From the NCBI GenBank assembly GCA_910576205.1, contig CAJTHL010000001.1, positions 62,001 through 126,000 on the forward strand: 64,000 nucleotides of DNA, in the 5' to 3' direction. Positions 48,892 through 57,372 of the stretch are shown piece after piece; positions within the stretch are counted from its first letter, which is position 1, and every line of letters starts with the position of its first letter. Source of the stretch: Clostridia bacterium. Its GTDB lineage: Bacteria; Bacillota; Clostridia; Lachnospirales; Lachnospiraceae. Below the pieces are notes generated by a model. The model was not told the origin of the DNA. It saw only the letters and a program-made list of their open reading frames with translations, and did not search any database. A program made the translations under genes and the position numbers.

Positions 48892-49580
48892 TTTTTCCGG
48901 CCCTCCCCAGACAGAAATTCCTGCCGGGCTTTTCGAAAGCGCAGGAAGCCCATGCCGTAAACGACGATCATTACCCCATAGACCAGCAGCAGCGGAATCC
49001 GCAAAGGCTCCCCCTCCCGGAATACCCGGAAAAGATGGTCGAGAGGAACCGCCAGCACCAGAAACCACAGCCCCAGGGAGAGAAGCCTTGCAAGCCAGGG
49101 CCTCTGAAAGAGCCATACAATCCCCGGGTTCCACCGGAACACATTTTCCTTTGTGTAGTCCGCAATATCCTCCAGAAGTTCCTCCGCCTTTGCAAACTGC
49201 TTTCCACGGCCTTCCTCCTCATGGACATAGCTCAGATATCCCTCAAGCTTCCCATCCTCCAGTTCTCCGTCCCTAAGAACCATCCGACACAACTCCAGAG
49301 CGCCCTGAAGATTTTCCATCTGTTGGCGCAGCTCCAGGCTCTGCCGTTCCAGGACCGTCGAGGTTTCTGCCTGTCCGTGGAGCAGCAGATAAATGGTTTC
49401 CACGGGAATGCCCATCTTCCGGTACAGCAGAATCCTCTTAATCCGCCGTACATCCTCTTCCGTGTAATCCCGGTATCTGCTCTCCTCCTCCCGCACCGGG
49501 GTCAGAAGTCCCTTCCTCTCATAAAAACGGATATTGCTCACATTCAGTCCCGTAAGGCCTGCCACTTCGCTGATACGCAT
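48888..49580 (-). CDS. MerR-family regulator with C-terminal membrane helices
   Basis: A 230-residue protein. The N-terminal winged helix MRISEVAGLTGLNVSNIRFYERKGLL (quoted by segments: ISEVAGLTGLNVSNIRFYE) and RYRDYTEEDVRRIKRI are classic MerR. A coiled coil follows (about 70-110), then two hydrophobic helices (about 165-185 and 195-215) that would anchor the regulator in the membrane. No metal-binding cysteines are in the effector region. Start at 49580 is preceded by AAGGAG. It heads the YidC/kinase/regulator operon and has a MerR-type promoter of its own. Confidence 0.88.
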   Translation of the reverse strand: MRISEVAGLTGLNVSNIRFYERKGLLTPVREEESRYRDYTEEDVRRIKRILLYRKMGIPVETIYLLLHGQAETSTVLERQSLELRQQMENLQGALELCRMVLRDGELEDGKLEGYLSYVHEEEGRGKQFAKAEELLEDIADYTKENVFRWNPGIVWLFQRPWLARLLSLGLWFLVLAVPLDHLFRVFREGEPLRIPLLLVYGVMIVVYGMGFLRFRKARQEFLSGEGRKK

Positions 49581-49628
49581 GTAAATCCAGCTCCTTTCCT
49601 GTTGGCGGTATCCCCGCCTTCCGGGCAA

Positions 49629-49659
49629 AGCCTACACCCTGCACCAGGTGCAGAGTCAA
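49629..49659 (-). promoter_or_regulatory. MerR-type promoter with 19-bp spacer and palindromic operator
   Basis: Minus strand: TTGACT (49654-49659), 19-base spacer, TAGGCT (49629-49634). The spacer contains the perfect palindrome CTGCACCTGGTGCAG (49639-49653). An over-long spacer holding the operator is the signature of promoters activated by MerR proteins through DNA distortion. Confidence 0.75.
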
Positions 49660-49729
49660 GAGAAAACCGGAAATTTTCTTTTTTTTCTGTGGCGATCCAA
49701 AACGAGGGAAAAGTCCACAGACAGATTTA

Positions 49730-52700
49730 TCAGGATTTCCCCCTGCACGCCGGATAAGGCGCCTGTCTCTGGCTGGATGCAGTGGCCTCCAACAGCCTAA
49801 GGACCGTCTCGCTGAAATACCGGGGATGCACCTCCTCCAGCAGATACCCATGCTCTTCCCGCTTTTTATCGTACTGGAAGCTGCCGGATTTCACCTGGTC
49901 TGTGCGGTAGAACCATGCCCCGTAGACTATGACCTCGTCGTTTTCCCCGCCGATATAAGCCCCGGAAAATTCCAGCTCTACCCCTATAGGGCCGTCCTCC
50001 CGGTAAAAGGTATAGTAACCGCCTCCATCCTCCACAGGGCCCCGGTACCAGCCCTGGCCCAAAAGCTTCCCTGATAAAGACAGACCATTTAGTACCCTGC
50101 CGCCAAAACGCCTCAGCTCATAGCTCCCTTTTTCCTCCTCCGCAATCCGGTAAACCGGCCGCTCCAGCTGCTCTAAAGGCTGGATCACTTCATAGTCCGC
50201 CAGCTGTTCCCTCCACCTTTCCAGAAGCTCCGGACTCAGTTCAATGGGATGCACCAGACCGATCTTTCCCTCCGCCGGAAATTCGTACTCCTCTTCTTCC
50301 ACAGTGTTGAAGCTTCCGTCCTCCATATAGCGGAAAGTATCCTTGAGCATGTATGTGGCGCAGGCCGCGTCTGTCTGTCCGGTGCCATGTCCCGGATCTG
50401 CCCCATGGGAAACCTTCTCATACAAGCCCCATACCAGGCCCATGGCAAACTGATGCATAATGGGGTTTTCCACAAAGAGCGCCTGCCACCGCTCCACGGT
50501 CCACAACCGCTCCGTGCTTAAGGCCTGGGAGAGACGCAGTTTCTGGTTGGCTGCCACGGTTTTCAGCTGCCTCTTCATCTGCTTAAAGGCATCGCTGGCC
50601 TCTGCGGCCTTCTCCTGGTGATCCCGTTTACCGGGCGCAGGCAGGTTTTTAAGCTTCTTCCCATTGTCATCGGATATCTCCAGGGACAGCTCTGGCGTCA
50701 GTCTCACCCGGAAGCTGCGGGGACCGTAATCGTATACCTGTTCCATAGACGCGTCAAATCCCAGATTCGGCACAATGCGGTCCTCCAGCTCCTCCCGGCT
50801 GATGCCAAGCTCTTTTGCCGCATAGGTGAGAGCTTCCCCGGCCGCGTTTTTCACCTGGCGGAACTTAAACTTCCTGGAAATCTGATCCACCAGAAGAAGC
50901 GCCTGGGAGCTGGGATTTAATGCAAGGGCCCGCACGGCCTCCGCCGCCATCGCTCCCCTGGCCTTCAAGGGCCACTCCTGGATCTGACGGTATAAAACCG
51001 GGATGATTTCCTCCCCGCCATGGATGGCCGCCCCATAGAGAACCCACTTTTTCTTAGCCTCTGCCCCCAGCTCCAGCCATCTGTCAAACAAAAGCCTCAT
51101 ATAGGCCGCCAGCTCCCTGGCGTTAAGCTCCTCCGAAAGCCGGGATGCAGCCGGGCTGATTCCCAGCCTCTCCATACACGCATACGCTGACAAAAACGCC
51201 TGAAGCAGCGCCTCCCCGGCCAGGGAACCGTCCTTTTTATGTACTTCTCCCAGAGAATACTCCTGTGTCCAGGCGGTTTTTCGCTTCCCGGCCTTTAAAA
51301 GCTCCTCCGACAAAGCCTCAAGGGACTGCTCTTCTTCCCCACCGCTATTCTGCCCGGATGCCAGAAGGCTTTTCAGCAAATCCTTGATTTTCTTTGATTT
51401 CTCCACCTCTGCCGCCTGGGACAGGGCATCCTGGTATTTTTCCGTCCCCCAGCGTTTCAACACCAGCGCGCCCATTTCCCGGACAGCTCCCTTCCTGGAA
51501 TCCAGCATGGCAAGAATATCCGCTTCCCATTCCCTGTGGCTCTCATAAACGGTTTCCAAAAGCCTCCGCACCTGCTTTGCGCTTTCTGCCGCGCAGTCCA
51601 GAAGCTCCTCCTTAAAAGGCTCTCCCAGACGGTCCATAATCAGAATCGTGAGTATCCGGGCCGGGGCCAGAGCCTTCCTGGCCATCTCCCCATACGACTG
51701 CTTCCAGTTTTCCTTATACTCTCCAATGACCCCCGCGCAGAGGTCGAGCCCATCCTTCTTTCTCTTCTCATCGTAAACGCCTGCATAGGCAGAACCGAAA
51801 AATTCCATCTGGAGCTGAACCGGCACCTGCTCCTCCTCCAGGATTTCCAGGATTCTCCCGATCTGTCCCCGGGCCAGCATCCGGCAATATCCCCTGCTGT
51901 ATTCCGGGTCAGCCTTCCCCAGGACGCCGTTTGACCAGAAATATCCGTCGTTTAGGCGAAGGCATTCCAATACAATCATTCTGCGGTACATCCTAAGCTC
52001 ACCTGACTTAAGCATGCTGTTCATCCGCTCATATTTTTTTCCATCGTAAATAACCTGCTCCCGCCACTGTTTCACATAGGGCAGAATCTCCTGAAGCGCA
52101 GCCTCCCCACAGAGATATTGTTCCGCCTTATCTGCCGCGGGCTCATACCGTTGTACCTGTTCTCTGGCCGCCAGCCTACGGTAATCCTCCGCAATCCGGG
52201 GGCCGATCTTCTCATACAGCTGCGGATTGCCCTCCCTGATACGCTCTGTCAGATACCCGAAATCATAGAGTGAAACGTTTTTCAGCACCCTTTCCACAGC
52301 TTCCGGTTCCTTCCCGGCCATTCTTCTTAAAACTGCCTCCTCCTTTTTCTGCAATGCCCACCTCACATAGGTATCTGCGGAAATTGGCAGAATTTCAAAA
52401 AGCGCTGCGCTGTGTCTCTGAAACCACAGCTTCCCCGCCTGATAGCAGCCGTCCAGAGCGCCGTTATCATTCATATTCTCTGTCACTGCCGCTGCCAGAC
52501 GTATCATGGCCACAAACCGGTTGGAATGCTCTACAGACAGGAAAGCGCAAAAGGGCAGAAACAATGTCCGGTAGGCGGAGAGCTTTCTCCCGGAAAACAC
52601 CGGGGCAAGGGCCTGGACGTCGGGATTCCGGACAAAATCCTCCATGCGCTTCACGTCCTCCTCCCCGGGGCTGTTGCTGTCGTCATAGAGTCCACCTGCG

Positions 52701-53365
52701 TTTCGGATAAGCCTCCCCTCCAGATACTCCCTGGCATACTGGATACGCTCCGGAGGCGCTTCCACACGGGTATCCTGCTCCCCGGGCAATACCCTGAGAC
52801 AGCTTTCCGGCTCCTTAAGGGGCCTGACGCTGTGAAGGTACATAGCAGACAATATCATCTTTGTGTTTGCCGCATCCTCATCGTAACACAGATCCATGGC
52901 CTTTAGAAACAGCTCAGGTTCCTTTCCCGCCATGGCAAATATGGGCTCCAGCTCGTCTCTTAGCAGCCGCTGCCGCTTCCATACAACCGCCTCGGCCCAT
53001 ACCGCTATGGCCTGTACCGGAGTAAGGAACTGGCAGATAAACTCCAATTCCGGTCTGCGGCTGTAGTGAGTCAGCGCATAGCGGGCCGTTGACCCTGCCA
53101 CCTCCGCCACAAACCGGATATACCGGCCAGTCTGCTCCGTCTGCTGCCCCTTTTTCAACGCCTCCAGATAGTCGTCCAGTTTCTGCTCCGTCTGCCAGGA
53201 AAAATCTGTAAAATCCTGGTGTTCCACCTCCCGGAGCAATTCCTCTCCCCCCGGCTCCTCCACATCCAGATACTGCTCTGCCAGCTTCCTGTTTTTCTCC
53301 GTCAGCCCCATAATCGCCAACGTCTCCTGAAGCTGCTGCCGTTCCTTCTCCTCCCGTATTCTCAT
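49730..53365 (-). CDS. DUF4132-containing large protein
   Basis: A 1,211-residue soluble protein with no signal or membrane segments. Most of it is alpha-helical, HEAT-like in feel. The C-terminal part carries the DUF4132 features: WQALFVENPIMHQFAMGLVWGLYE, IGLVHPIELSPELLERWREQ and EVIQPLEQLERPVYRI. In other bacteria DUF4132 proteins are linked to WGR-domain, MoxR ATPase and VWA genes and are sometimes called MolR-like; none of those is seen here. Function unknown. It is a single-gene unit with its own promoter and GGGGGTG site. Confidence 0.85.
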   Translation of the reverse strand: MRIREEKERQQLQETLAIMGLTEKNRKLAEQYLDVEEPGGEELLREVEHQDFTDFSWQTEQKLDDYLEALKKGQQTEQTGRYIRFVAEVAGSTARYALTHYSRRPELEFICQFLTPVQAIAVWAEAVVWKRQRLLRDELEPIFAMAGKEPELFLKAMDLCYDEDAANTKMILSAMYLHSVRPLKEPESCLRVLPGEQDTRVEAPPERIQYAREYLEGRLIRNAGGLYDDSNSPGEEDVKRMEDFVRNPDVQALAPVFSGRKLSAYRTLFLPFCAFLSVEHSNRFVAMIRLAAAVTENMNDNGALDGCYQAGKLWFQRHSAALFEILPISADTYVRWALQKKEEAVLRRMAGKEPEAVERVLKNVSLYDFGYLTERIREGNPQLYEKIGPRIAEDYRRLAAREQVQRYEPAADKAEQYLCGEAALQEILPYVKQWREQVIYDGKKYERMNSMLKSGELRMYRRMIVLECLRLNDGYFWSNGVLGKADPEYSRGYCRMLARGQIGRILEILEEEQVPVQLQMEFFGSAYAGVYDEKRKKDGLDLCAGVIGEYKENWKQSYGEMARKALAPARILTILIMDRLGEPFKEELLDCAAESAKQVRRLLETVYESHREWEADILAMLDSRKGAVREMGALVLKRWGTEKYQDALSQAAEVEKSKKIKDLLKSLLASGQNSGGEEEQSLEALSEELLKAGKRKTAWTQEYSLGEVHKKDGSLAGEALLQAFLSAYACMERLGISPAASRLSEELNARELAAYMRLLFDRWLELGAEAKKKWVLYGAAIHGGEEIIPVLYRQIQEWPLKARGAMAAEAVRALALNPSSQALLLVDQISRKFKFRQVKNAAGEALTYAAKELGISREELEDRIVPNLGFDASMEQVYDYGPRSFRVRLTPELSLEISDDNGKKLKNLPAPGKRDHQEKAAEASDAFKQMKRQLKTVAANQKLRLSQALSTERLWTVERWQALFVENPIMHQFAMGLVWGLYEKVSHGADPGHGTGQTDAACATYMLKDTFRYMEDGSFNTVEEEEYEFPAEGKIGLVHPIELSPELLERWREQLADYEVIQPLEQLERPVYRIAEEEKGSYELRRFGGRVLNGLSLSGKLLGQGWYRGPVEDGGGYYTFYREDGPIGVELEFSGAYIGGENDEVIVYGAWFYRTDQVKSGSFQYDKKREEHGYLLEEVHPRYFSETVLRLLEATASSQRQAPYPACRGKS

Positions 53366-53398
53366 GAAAAGGCACCCCCGTTTTTATTCTATTCTGTC

Positions 53399-53427
53399 AT
53401 TGTACCGCACAATTACTTCTGTGTAAA
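53399..53427 (-). promoter_or_regulatory. Promoter of the DUF4132 gene
   Basis: Minus strand: TTTACA (53422-53427), 17-base spacer, TACAAT (53399-53404), 34 bases before the start codon. Confidence 0.65.
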
Positions 53428-53465
53428 TGCCAGATCCACAGGTTCTGCCACCCTCTGGTTTCCCG

Positions 53466-54866
53466 TTATATTTCCCGCAGTTTTTCCCCGGCAAGCATCA
53501 TCTGCTCCGGGGTCAGCTCCCAGTCTGCGTTAAGCTCCGCGATCCTGTTCTCCCAGCAGACCAGATACTGATTCCTGGGCGTCTCTCCGTAGTACATCCG
53601 GTAGGAAGCATCCGCCCCCCAGAGCGCTGCGTCCGTCTCCACATAATGCTCCCGGTATTCCTCCGGCTGCTCCTTTGTGTAATGGTCATATTTCCGGAAG
53701 ATCTGCCGGAAACACCAGTCAGACAGCAGGGGGATTTTTACCTTTGTGACGGTATATTCCAGGGCCGGCTCCTCCAGCGCGTCCATACGGGGCCGCTGGG
53801 CCGCCTCATACTGTGCCAGAAACGGAGAGGATTCCCTGGCCTTCCAGAAGGTGGAGTATTCCCCGTAATCGCTGTCCCGCAGATCTTCCACCCGAAGGGG
53901 CAGTTCATGATGGTATACGGAAAATGTCACGCCTTTGTAGGCATACACCTCGGGCGCCTTCTTTTCCAGCTTTTCAAAAAATCCGTTTTTTACACCGGTG
54001 ATGGCCAGAGCCGTAAGTCCCCCTGTCACGGCAATGGAGAGGACAATGCAGGAAACAATCGTGATAGTCCGGTTTATCCCTGCGGACACCCGCTTCTTTT
54101 TAAGCAGAAGCTTAATCACGTTTACCAGAAGGATCAGAAGAAAAATTGAGAACATGCTGAAAAGCCCGATCATCCGCTCATAGTCCTCCCCCAGGGAAAA
54201 CAGCCAGTACACGGTGGCCGCCAGCAGGGCCGCCAGCAGGAATACGGCCAGACGTCCATGTCCCCAGGTGTCCATAAATATGCCCTGTTCCGCTGCCCTC
54301 CTGGCCTTCCTGTGCCACCGGAAATATCCGGACAATTCCGCCAGGCACAGAACGCAAAGGATCAGCCAGCAGAATATCGTAAACAGGTTTGATGTCTCCA
54401 CCAACAGGCCGACAGCGTCCTGCCTAAACCGCTGCACAACCAGAAATCCCTGGAAAAAGGCGATGGCCAGCAGGACAAAATAGGCGGGCAGATACCCCCT
54501 TCTGGCGGAATTGTGAATATTCTCCACTTCCAGAACCGCATCCGTATCAATGGGAACAGGGTTTTCCCGTTCATTATAAAAGACCTGCATTTGTCCCAGG
54601 GACGCCGCAATCTCCCAGCCGGAATGCTGGCAGAAATCGTAAAAGGTTTTCTGCTGTTCCGAGGGTTCCGGGTCAAATTCTGACGCCCGCGGGTAATAGG
54701 TCACGGTAAACTTAACCCTGCCGGGCTCTATACGACGGTACACCCACCCAAAACCGGTCATCCGCTCCAACAGCCACCCTTTTGCGGCCATTTTTTCCAG
54801 GTGGGCCTCTATGCCGGTGTGATCGTAAAAGGAAAATGCCTCTATCCTGCGCTTTGTGTCTCTCAT
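53466..54866 (-). CDS. DUF2812 membrane protein
   Basis: A 466-residue protein. The N-terminal DUF2812 domain (about 1-135) shows the family pattern HLEKMAAKGWLLERMTGFGWVYRR, RVKFTVTYYP, FYDFCQHSGWE and VFYNERENPVPI. About five membrane helices (about 140-290) and a C-terminal soluble domain follow. DUF2812 genes are very often paired with PadR regulators in Firmicutes, as here: it begins 6 bases after the PadR gene. Function unknown; envelope stress response is a common guess. Confidence 0.9.
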   Translation of the reverse strand: MRDTKRRIEAFSFYDHTGIEAHLEKMAAKGWLLERMTGFGWVYRRIEPGRVKFTVTYYPRASEFDPEPSEQQKTFYDFCQHSGWEIAASLGQMQVFYNERENPVPIDTDAVLEVENIHNSARRGYLPAYFVLLAIAFFQGFLVVQRFRQDAVGLLVETSNLFTIFCWLILCVLCLAELSGYFRWHRKARRAAEQGIFMDTWGHGRLAVFLLAALLAATVYWLFSLGEDYERMIGLFSMFSIFLLILLVNVIKLLLKKKRVSAGINRTITIVSCIVLSIAVTGGLTALAITGVKNGFFEKLEKKAPEVYAYKGVTFSVYHHELPLRVEDLRDSDYGEYSTFWKARESSPFLAQYEAAQRPRMDALEEPALEYTVTKVKIPLLSDWCFRQIFRKYDHYTKEQPEEYREHYVETDAALWGADASYRMYYGETPRNQYLVCWENRIAELNADWELTPEQMMLAGEKLREI

Positions 54867-54872
54867 TTTAAC

Positions 54873-55187
54873 TCACTCCTCCCCAAATATGCGGCGGTAA
54901 TCCATCATCTGATGGGACAGCCTCTGATATTCCTGTTCTAACAGTCCTTTTCCTTTGTCCGTAAGAAGGTAGCTCCTCCGCCGTCCCTCCGCTTTCGTCT
55001 CCCGGATAATTCCGTCTTTCGCAAACTGGTCCAGAAGGTTGTAGAGCGTCCCGGAGCCCACAATGACCCGGCCACTGGTCATGGCCGGGATTTTGTCCAT
55101 GATATCCATGCCGCAGCATTCGGTGTTTAAACACAGCAGAATGTAGAACATCTGCTCCGTTAAGGTCTGGAATTTTATCCTTGGCAT
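54873..55187 (-). CDS. PadR-family transcriptional regulator
   Basis: A 104-residue regulator. The PadR winged helix is clear: TEQMFYILLCLNTECCGMDI, then MTSGRVIVGSGTLYNLLDQFAKDGII and RRRSYLLTDKGKGLLEQE. Start at 55187 has GGAGG eight bases ahead. It represses its own operon in most cases; the promoter upstream carries two copies of an AATATCGATATT palindrome, one over the -35/spacer region. Co-transcribed with the DUF2812 gene. Confidence 0.92.
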   Translation of the reverse strand: MPRIKFQTLTEQMFYILLCLNTECCGMDIMDKIPAMTSGRVIVGSGTLYNLLDQFAKDGIIRETKAEGRRRSYLLTDKGKGLLEQEYQRLSHQMMDYRRIFGEE

Positions 55188-55212
55188 ATGTCGCGCCTCC
55201 ATCTATATTTCT

Positions 55213-55296
55213 GCATCCGCCCCGCCTCTATGTGCCGGAAGGAATTAAAGCCCTTATCCGTCGGGAAATCCTGTCGGAGCCCCTCCGGGCAGATGC
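55213..55296. repeat. GCATCC...GATGC palindromic element in the PadR operon leader
   Basis: Ends GCATCCGCC (55213) and GGGCAGATGC (to 55296) are inverted. Related elements lie ahead of thrH and aroC and inside the spoIIIA operon. The rest of 55363-55537 shows nothing I can name. Confidence 0.4.
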
Positions 55297-55308
55297 TGTC
55301 GTCTTATG

Positions 55309-55359
55309 TCGAATATCGATATTGTATAATACAATTATAATATCGAATATCGATATTGT
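55309..55359. promoter_or_regulatory. Duplicated PadR operator
   Basis: The 17-mer TCGAATATCGATATTGT occurs twice in direct orientation 34 bp apart. Each copy contains the perfect palindrome AATATCGATATT (55312-55323 and 55346-55357). One copy fills the spacer up to the -35 box; the other covers the transcription start region. A PadR dimer on each would shut the promoter. Confidence 0.7.
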
Positions 55360-55362
55360 CAA
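55334..55362 (-). promoter_or_regulatory. Consensus promoter of the PadR/DUF2812 operon
   Basis: Minus strand: TTGACA (55357-55362), 17-base spacer, TATAAT (55334-55339), a perfect sigma-A promoter. Transcription start near 55327 gives a leader of about 140 bases. Confidence 0.88.
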
Positions 55363-55537
55363 GCAATATTTCTTCCCGTTTACCATCATTAACACCCGTA
55401 CGCCACAGAAAAGCCCCCCTGTATACAGCAGCGCGTTACCACGCATTCTGCAACACACAAGGAGGCACAATCTTTTCCTTATCCATATATCCTGCCATTT
55501 TTATGTGACAGCCAGTCCCAGGTTCAAGGGGCTCCTC

Positions 55538-57088
55538 TCAGCTCACCTTCCCCTCCTGCACATCCGCAAACTCCTTAAGCATTTCCGCACTGGGAGCCTT
55601 TGTGGCCAGGCTTACCAGAATGATAATCACCAGGCTGACGGGGAACCCAAGAGCCAGGGAGTAAAGGCCTGTAGCCGCGCCAGGAGTCTGGCCTGCCACA
55701 AGGGGAAGGTAATCCCACGCGATAACGGTCAGCGCGCCTGCCACCATGCCTGCCACCGCTCCCTGAAGGTTGGTGCGCTTCCAGTACAGAGACAGCACGA
55801 CCAGAGGGCCGAACGCCGCTCCGAAGCCCGCCCAGGCATTGGATACCAGTCCCATAATGCTGTTGTTGGGATCCAGGGCGATAAGGTAAGCCAGCACAGC
55901 CACCACCAGCACAGTAATACGGCTCACCTGAAGCACCTTTTTGCTGTCGGCCCTGGGACTGATGATCTGATGATACAAATCCTCAGATACGGCGGAAGCC
56001 GTCACCAGAAGCTGGGAGTCCGCCGTGGACATAATGGCCGCCAGGATTCCGCAGAGGAAGAGGCCGCCCACAAAAGGCAGGGCCAGATCCCGGGTAAATA
56101 CCTTGGTAATCATTTCGATAAATACGTTCTCCGCAGAGCCGGCGCCTTCCGCGCCCAGAATCGTGGGATACAGATATGCGCGGCCCACCACGCCCATAAA
56201 GCAGGCGAAAAACAGGGAAAGTATAACCCAGGCAATGGCCACCCACTTGGATTTTCTCAGCTCCTGCTCATCCTTTACAGCCATAAAACGCACCAGGATA
56301 TGAGGCATTCCGCAGTATCCAAAGCCCCAGGCAAGCTGGGAAAAGATCTCCACAGGCGTGTAAGCCTTTCCGCCGCTCTCCAGAATATTCAGAAAGGATG
56401 CGGAGCCTCCTGCCACGCCGCTTGCCTCCAGCACGGAAGCCAGGTTTCCGGGGCCCACTATTCCGTAGGCGATAAGCGGCACCGCCAGAAGTCCCACCAG
56501 CATCAGCATACCCTGGATAAAATCCGTCACACAGACCGCCATAAAGCCGCCCATAAAAGTATACAACAGGATTACCGCCGCGCCGATGGTAAGGGACACC
56601 CGGTAATCCAGGCCAAATACCAGATGAAAGAGCTTTCCCCCTGCCGCCAGGGCCGAAGCCGTGTACACCAGGAAGAAGATCACGATCACCACGGAAGATA
56701 CGCTCAGAAGCACCCTCTTTTTGTCGTGAAAACGGTTTTCAAAGTATGCGGGCAGAGTCAGCGAATTATTTGCCCTTATGGTATAGCGGCGCAGCCGTCC
56801 GGAAATAAATATCCAGTTTAATATGGTTCCGAGCAAAAGACCGATGGCAATCCAGGATTGTCCCGTTCCAAGCGCATAAACCGCTCCGGGAAGTCCCATC
56901 AGAAGCCATCCGCTCATATCCGAAGCCTGGGCCGACAGGGCGGCCACCCAGGCCCCAAGTCCTCTTCCCCCCAGAAAATAGTCGGCGGAGTTGCTGGTCC
57001 GCTTCATATAGATCGCGCCGATTCCTATCATCATCATCATATACGCGGCAAACGCAATGATAATCCAGATCATTTGTCCTTGTGTCAT
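55538..57088 (-). CDS. putP: Sodium/proline symporter
   Basis: A 516-residue sodium:solute symporter of the SSS family with about 13 membrane helices, importing proline (possibly another amino acid) with Na+. Features: RTSNSADYFLGGRGLG near the N-terminus, SAQASDMSGWLLMGLPGAVYA (helix 2 with the PutP Asp and Ser), FGYCGMPHILVRFMA and MSTADSQLLVTASAVSEDLY (Na+-binding Ser/Thr region). Normal length for PutP. Single gene behind its own promoter; a TetR gene lies just upstream in the same orientation. Confidence 0.9.
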   Translation of the reverse strand: MTQGQMIWIIIAFAAYMMMMIGIGAIYMKRTSNSADYFLGGRGLGAWVAALSAQASDMSGWLLMGLPGAVYALGTGQSWIAIGLLLGTILNWIFISGRLRRYTIRANNSLTLPAYFENRFHDKKRVLLSVSSVVIVIFFLVYTASALAAGGKLFHLVFGLDYRVSLTIGAAVILLYTFMGGFMAVCVTDFIQGMLMLVGLLAVPLIAYGIVGPGNLASVLEASGVAGGSASFLNILESGGKAYTPVEIFSQLAWGFGYCGMPHILVRFMAVKDEQELRKSKWVAIAWVILSLFFACFMGVVGRAYLYPTILGAEGAGSAENVFIEMITKVFTRDLALPFVGGLFLCGILAAIMSTADSQLLVTASAVSEDLYHQIISPRADSKKVLQVSRITVLVVAVLAYLIALDPNNSIMGLVSNAWAGFGAAFGPLVVLSLYWKRTNLQGAVAGMVAGALTVIAWDYLPLVAGQTPGAATGLYSLALGFPVSLVIIILVSLATKAPSAEMLKEFADVQEGKVS

Positions 57089-57146
57089 TTCAGGTATCCT
57101 CCTCAGTTAGTTCCCTTTTCTTCATAAAACTGGCAATCTCTCCGCT

Positions 57147-57177
57147 GTGCATTCGGAAAACCTTTGGTTTTCCGCAC
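57147..57177 (-). promoter_or_regulatory. Strong hairpin in the putP leader
   Basis: Minus strand GTGCGGAAAACC-AAA-GGTTTTCC with GCAC closing the base, no T run after it. Placed midway in the leader of about 100 bases; role unknown (mRNA stability or protein binding). Confidence 0.4.
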
Positions 57178-57197
57178 TGCTCATTGCCAACGTGCAT

Positions 57198-57226
57198 AGT
57201 ATACCATCTCTTCCTCTTTTTCGCCA
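57198..57226 (-). promoter_or_regulatory. Candidate putP promoter
   Basis: TATACT (57198-57203) on the minus strand with a poor -35 (TGGCGA) 17 bases upstream. Confidence 0.45.
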
Positions 57227-57235
57227 GTATCTGAC

Positions 57236-57266
57236 GAATAACCAGACTAAAGTCTATACGTTATTC
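57236..57266. promoter_or_regulatory. Nested inverted repeat upstream of putP
   Basis: GAATAAC...GTTATTC (57236-57242 and 57260-57266) enclosing AGACT-AA-AGTCT (57244-57255). Position just upstream of the putP -35 region and near a TetR gene makes it a candidate operator. Confidence 0.45.
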
Positions 57267-57277
57267 TTACCAAACAT

Positions 57278-57308
57278 AAAAATCCCTTGATTTTTCAAGG
57301 GATTTTTA
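57278..57308. terminator. Terminator after tetR
   Basis: Stem AAAAATCCCTTGA (57278-57290) with TCAAGGGATTTTT (57295-57307), A and T runs on both sides. Closes the thrH-to-tetR gene run on the minus strand. Confidence 0.85.
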
Positions 57309-57372
57309 TTGTACTTAATATTATATTTTATAGGATATCCAGATTTCACAAAAAAGTTTGTGTATTTTTTTG

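Noticed and set aside
48892..49134. Longer N-terminus for the YidC-like protein
   Set aside because: The extra 81 residues overlap the MerR gene and look like out-of-frame coding; the shorter form starts right at the first membrane helix with an ATGA overlap.
55181..56821. Open frame of about 546 codons on the plus strand over putP
   Set aside because: Antisense shadow of a recognisable symporter; many His, Gln and Lys, no ribosome site, no domain.
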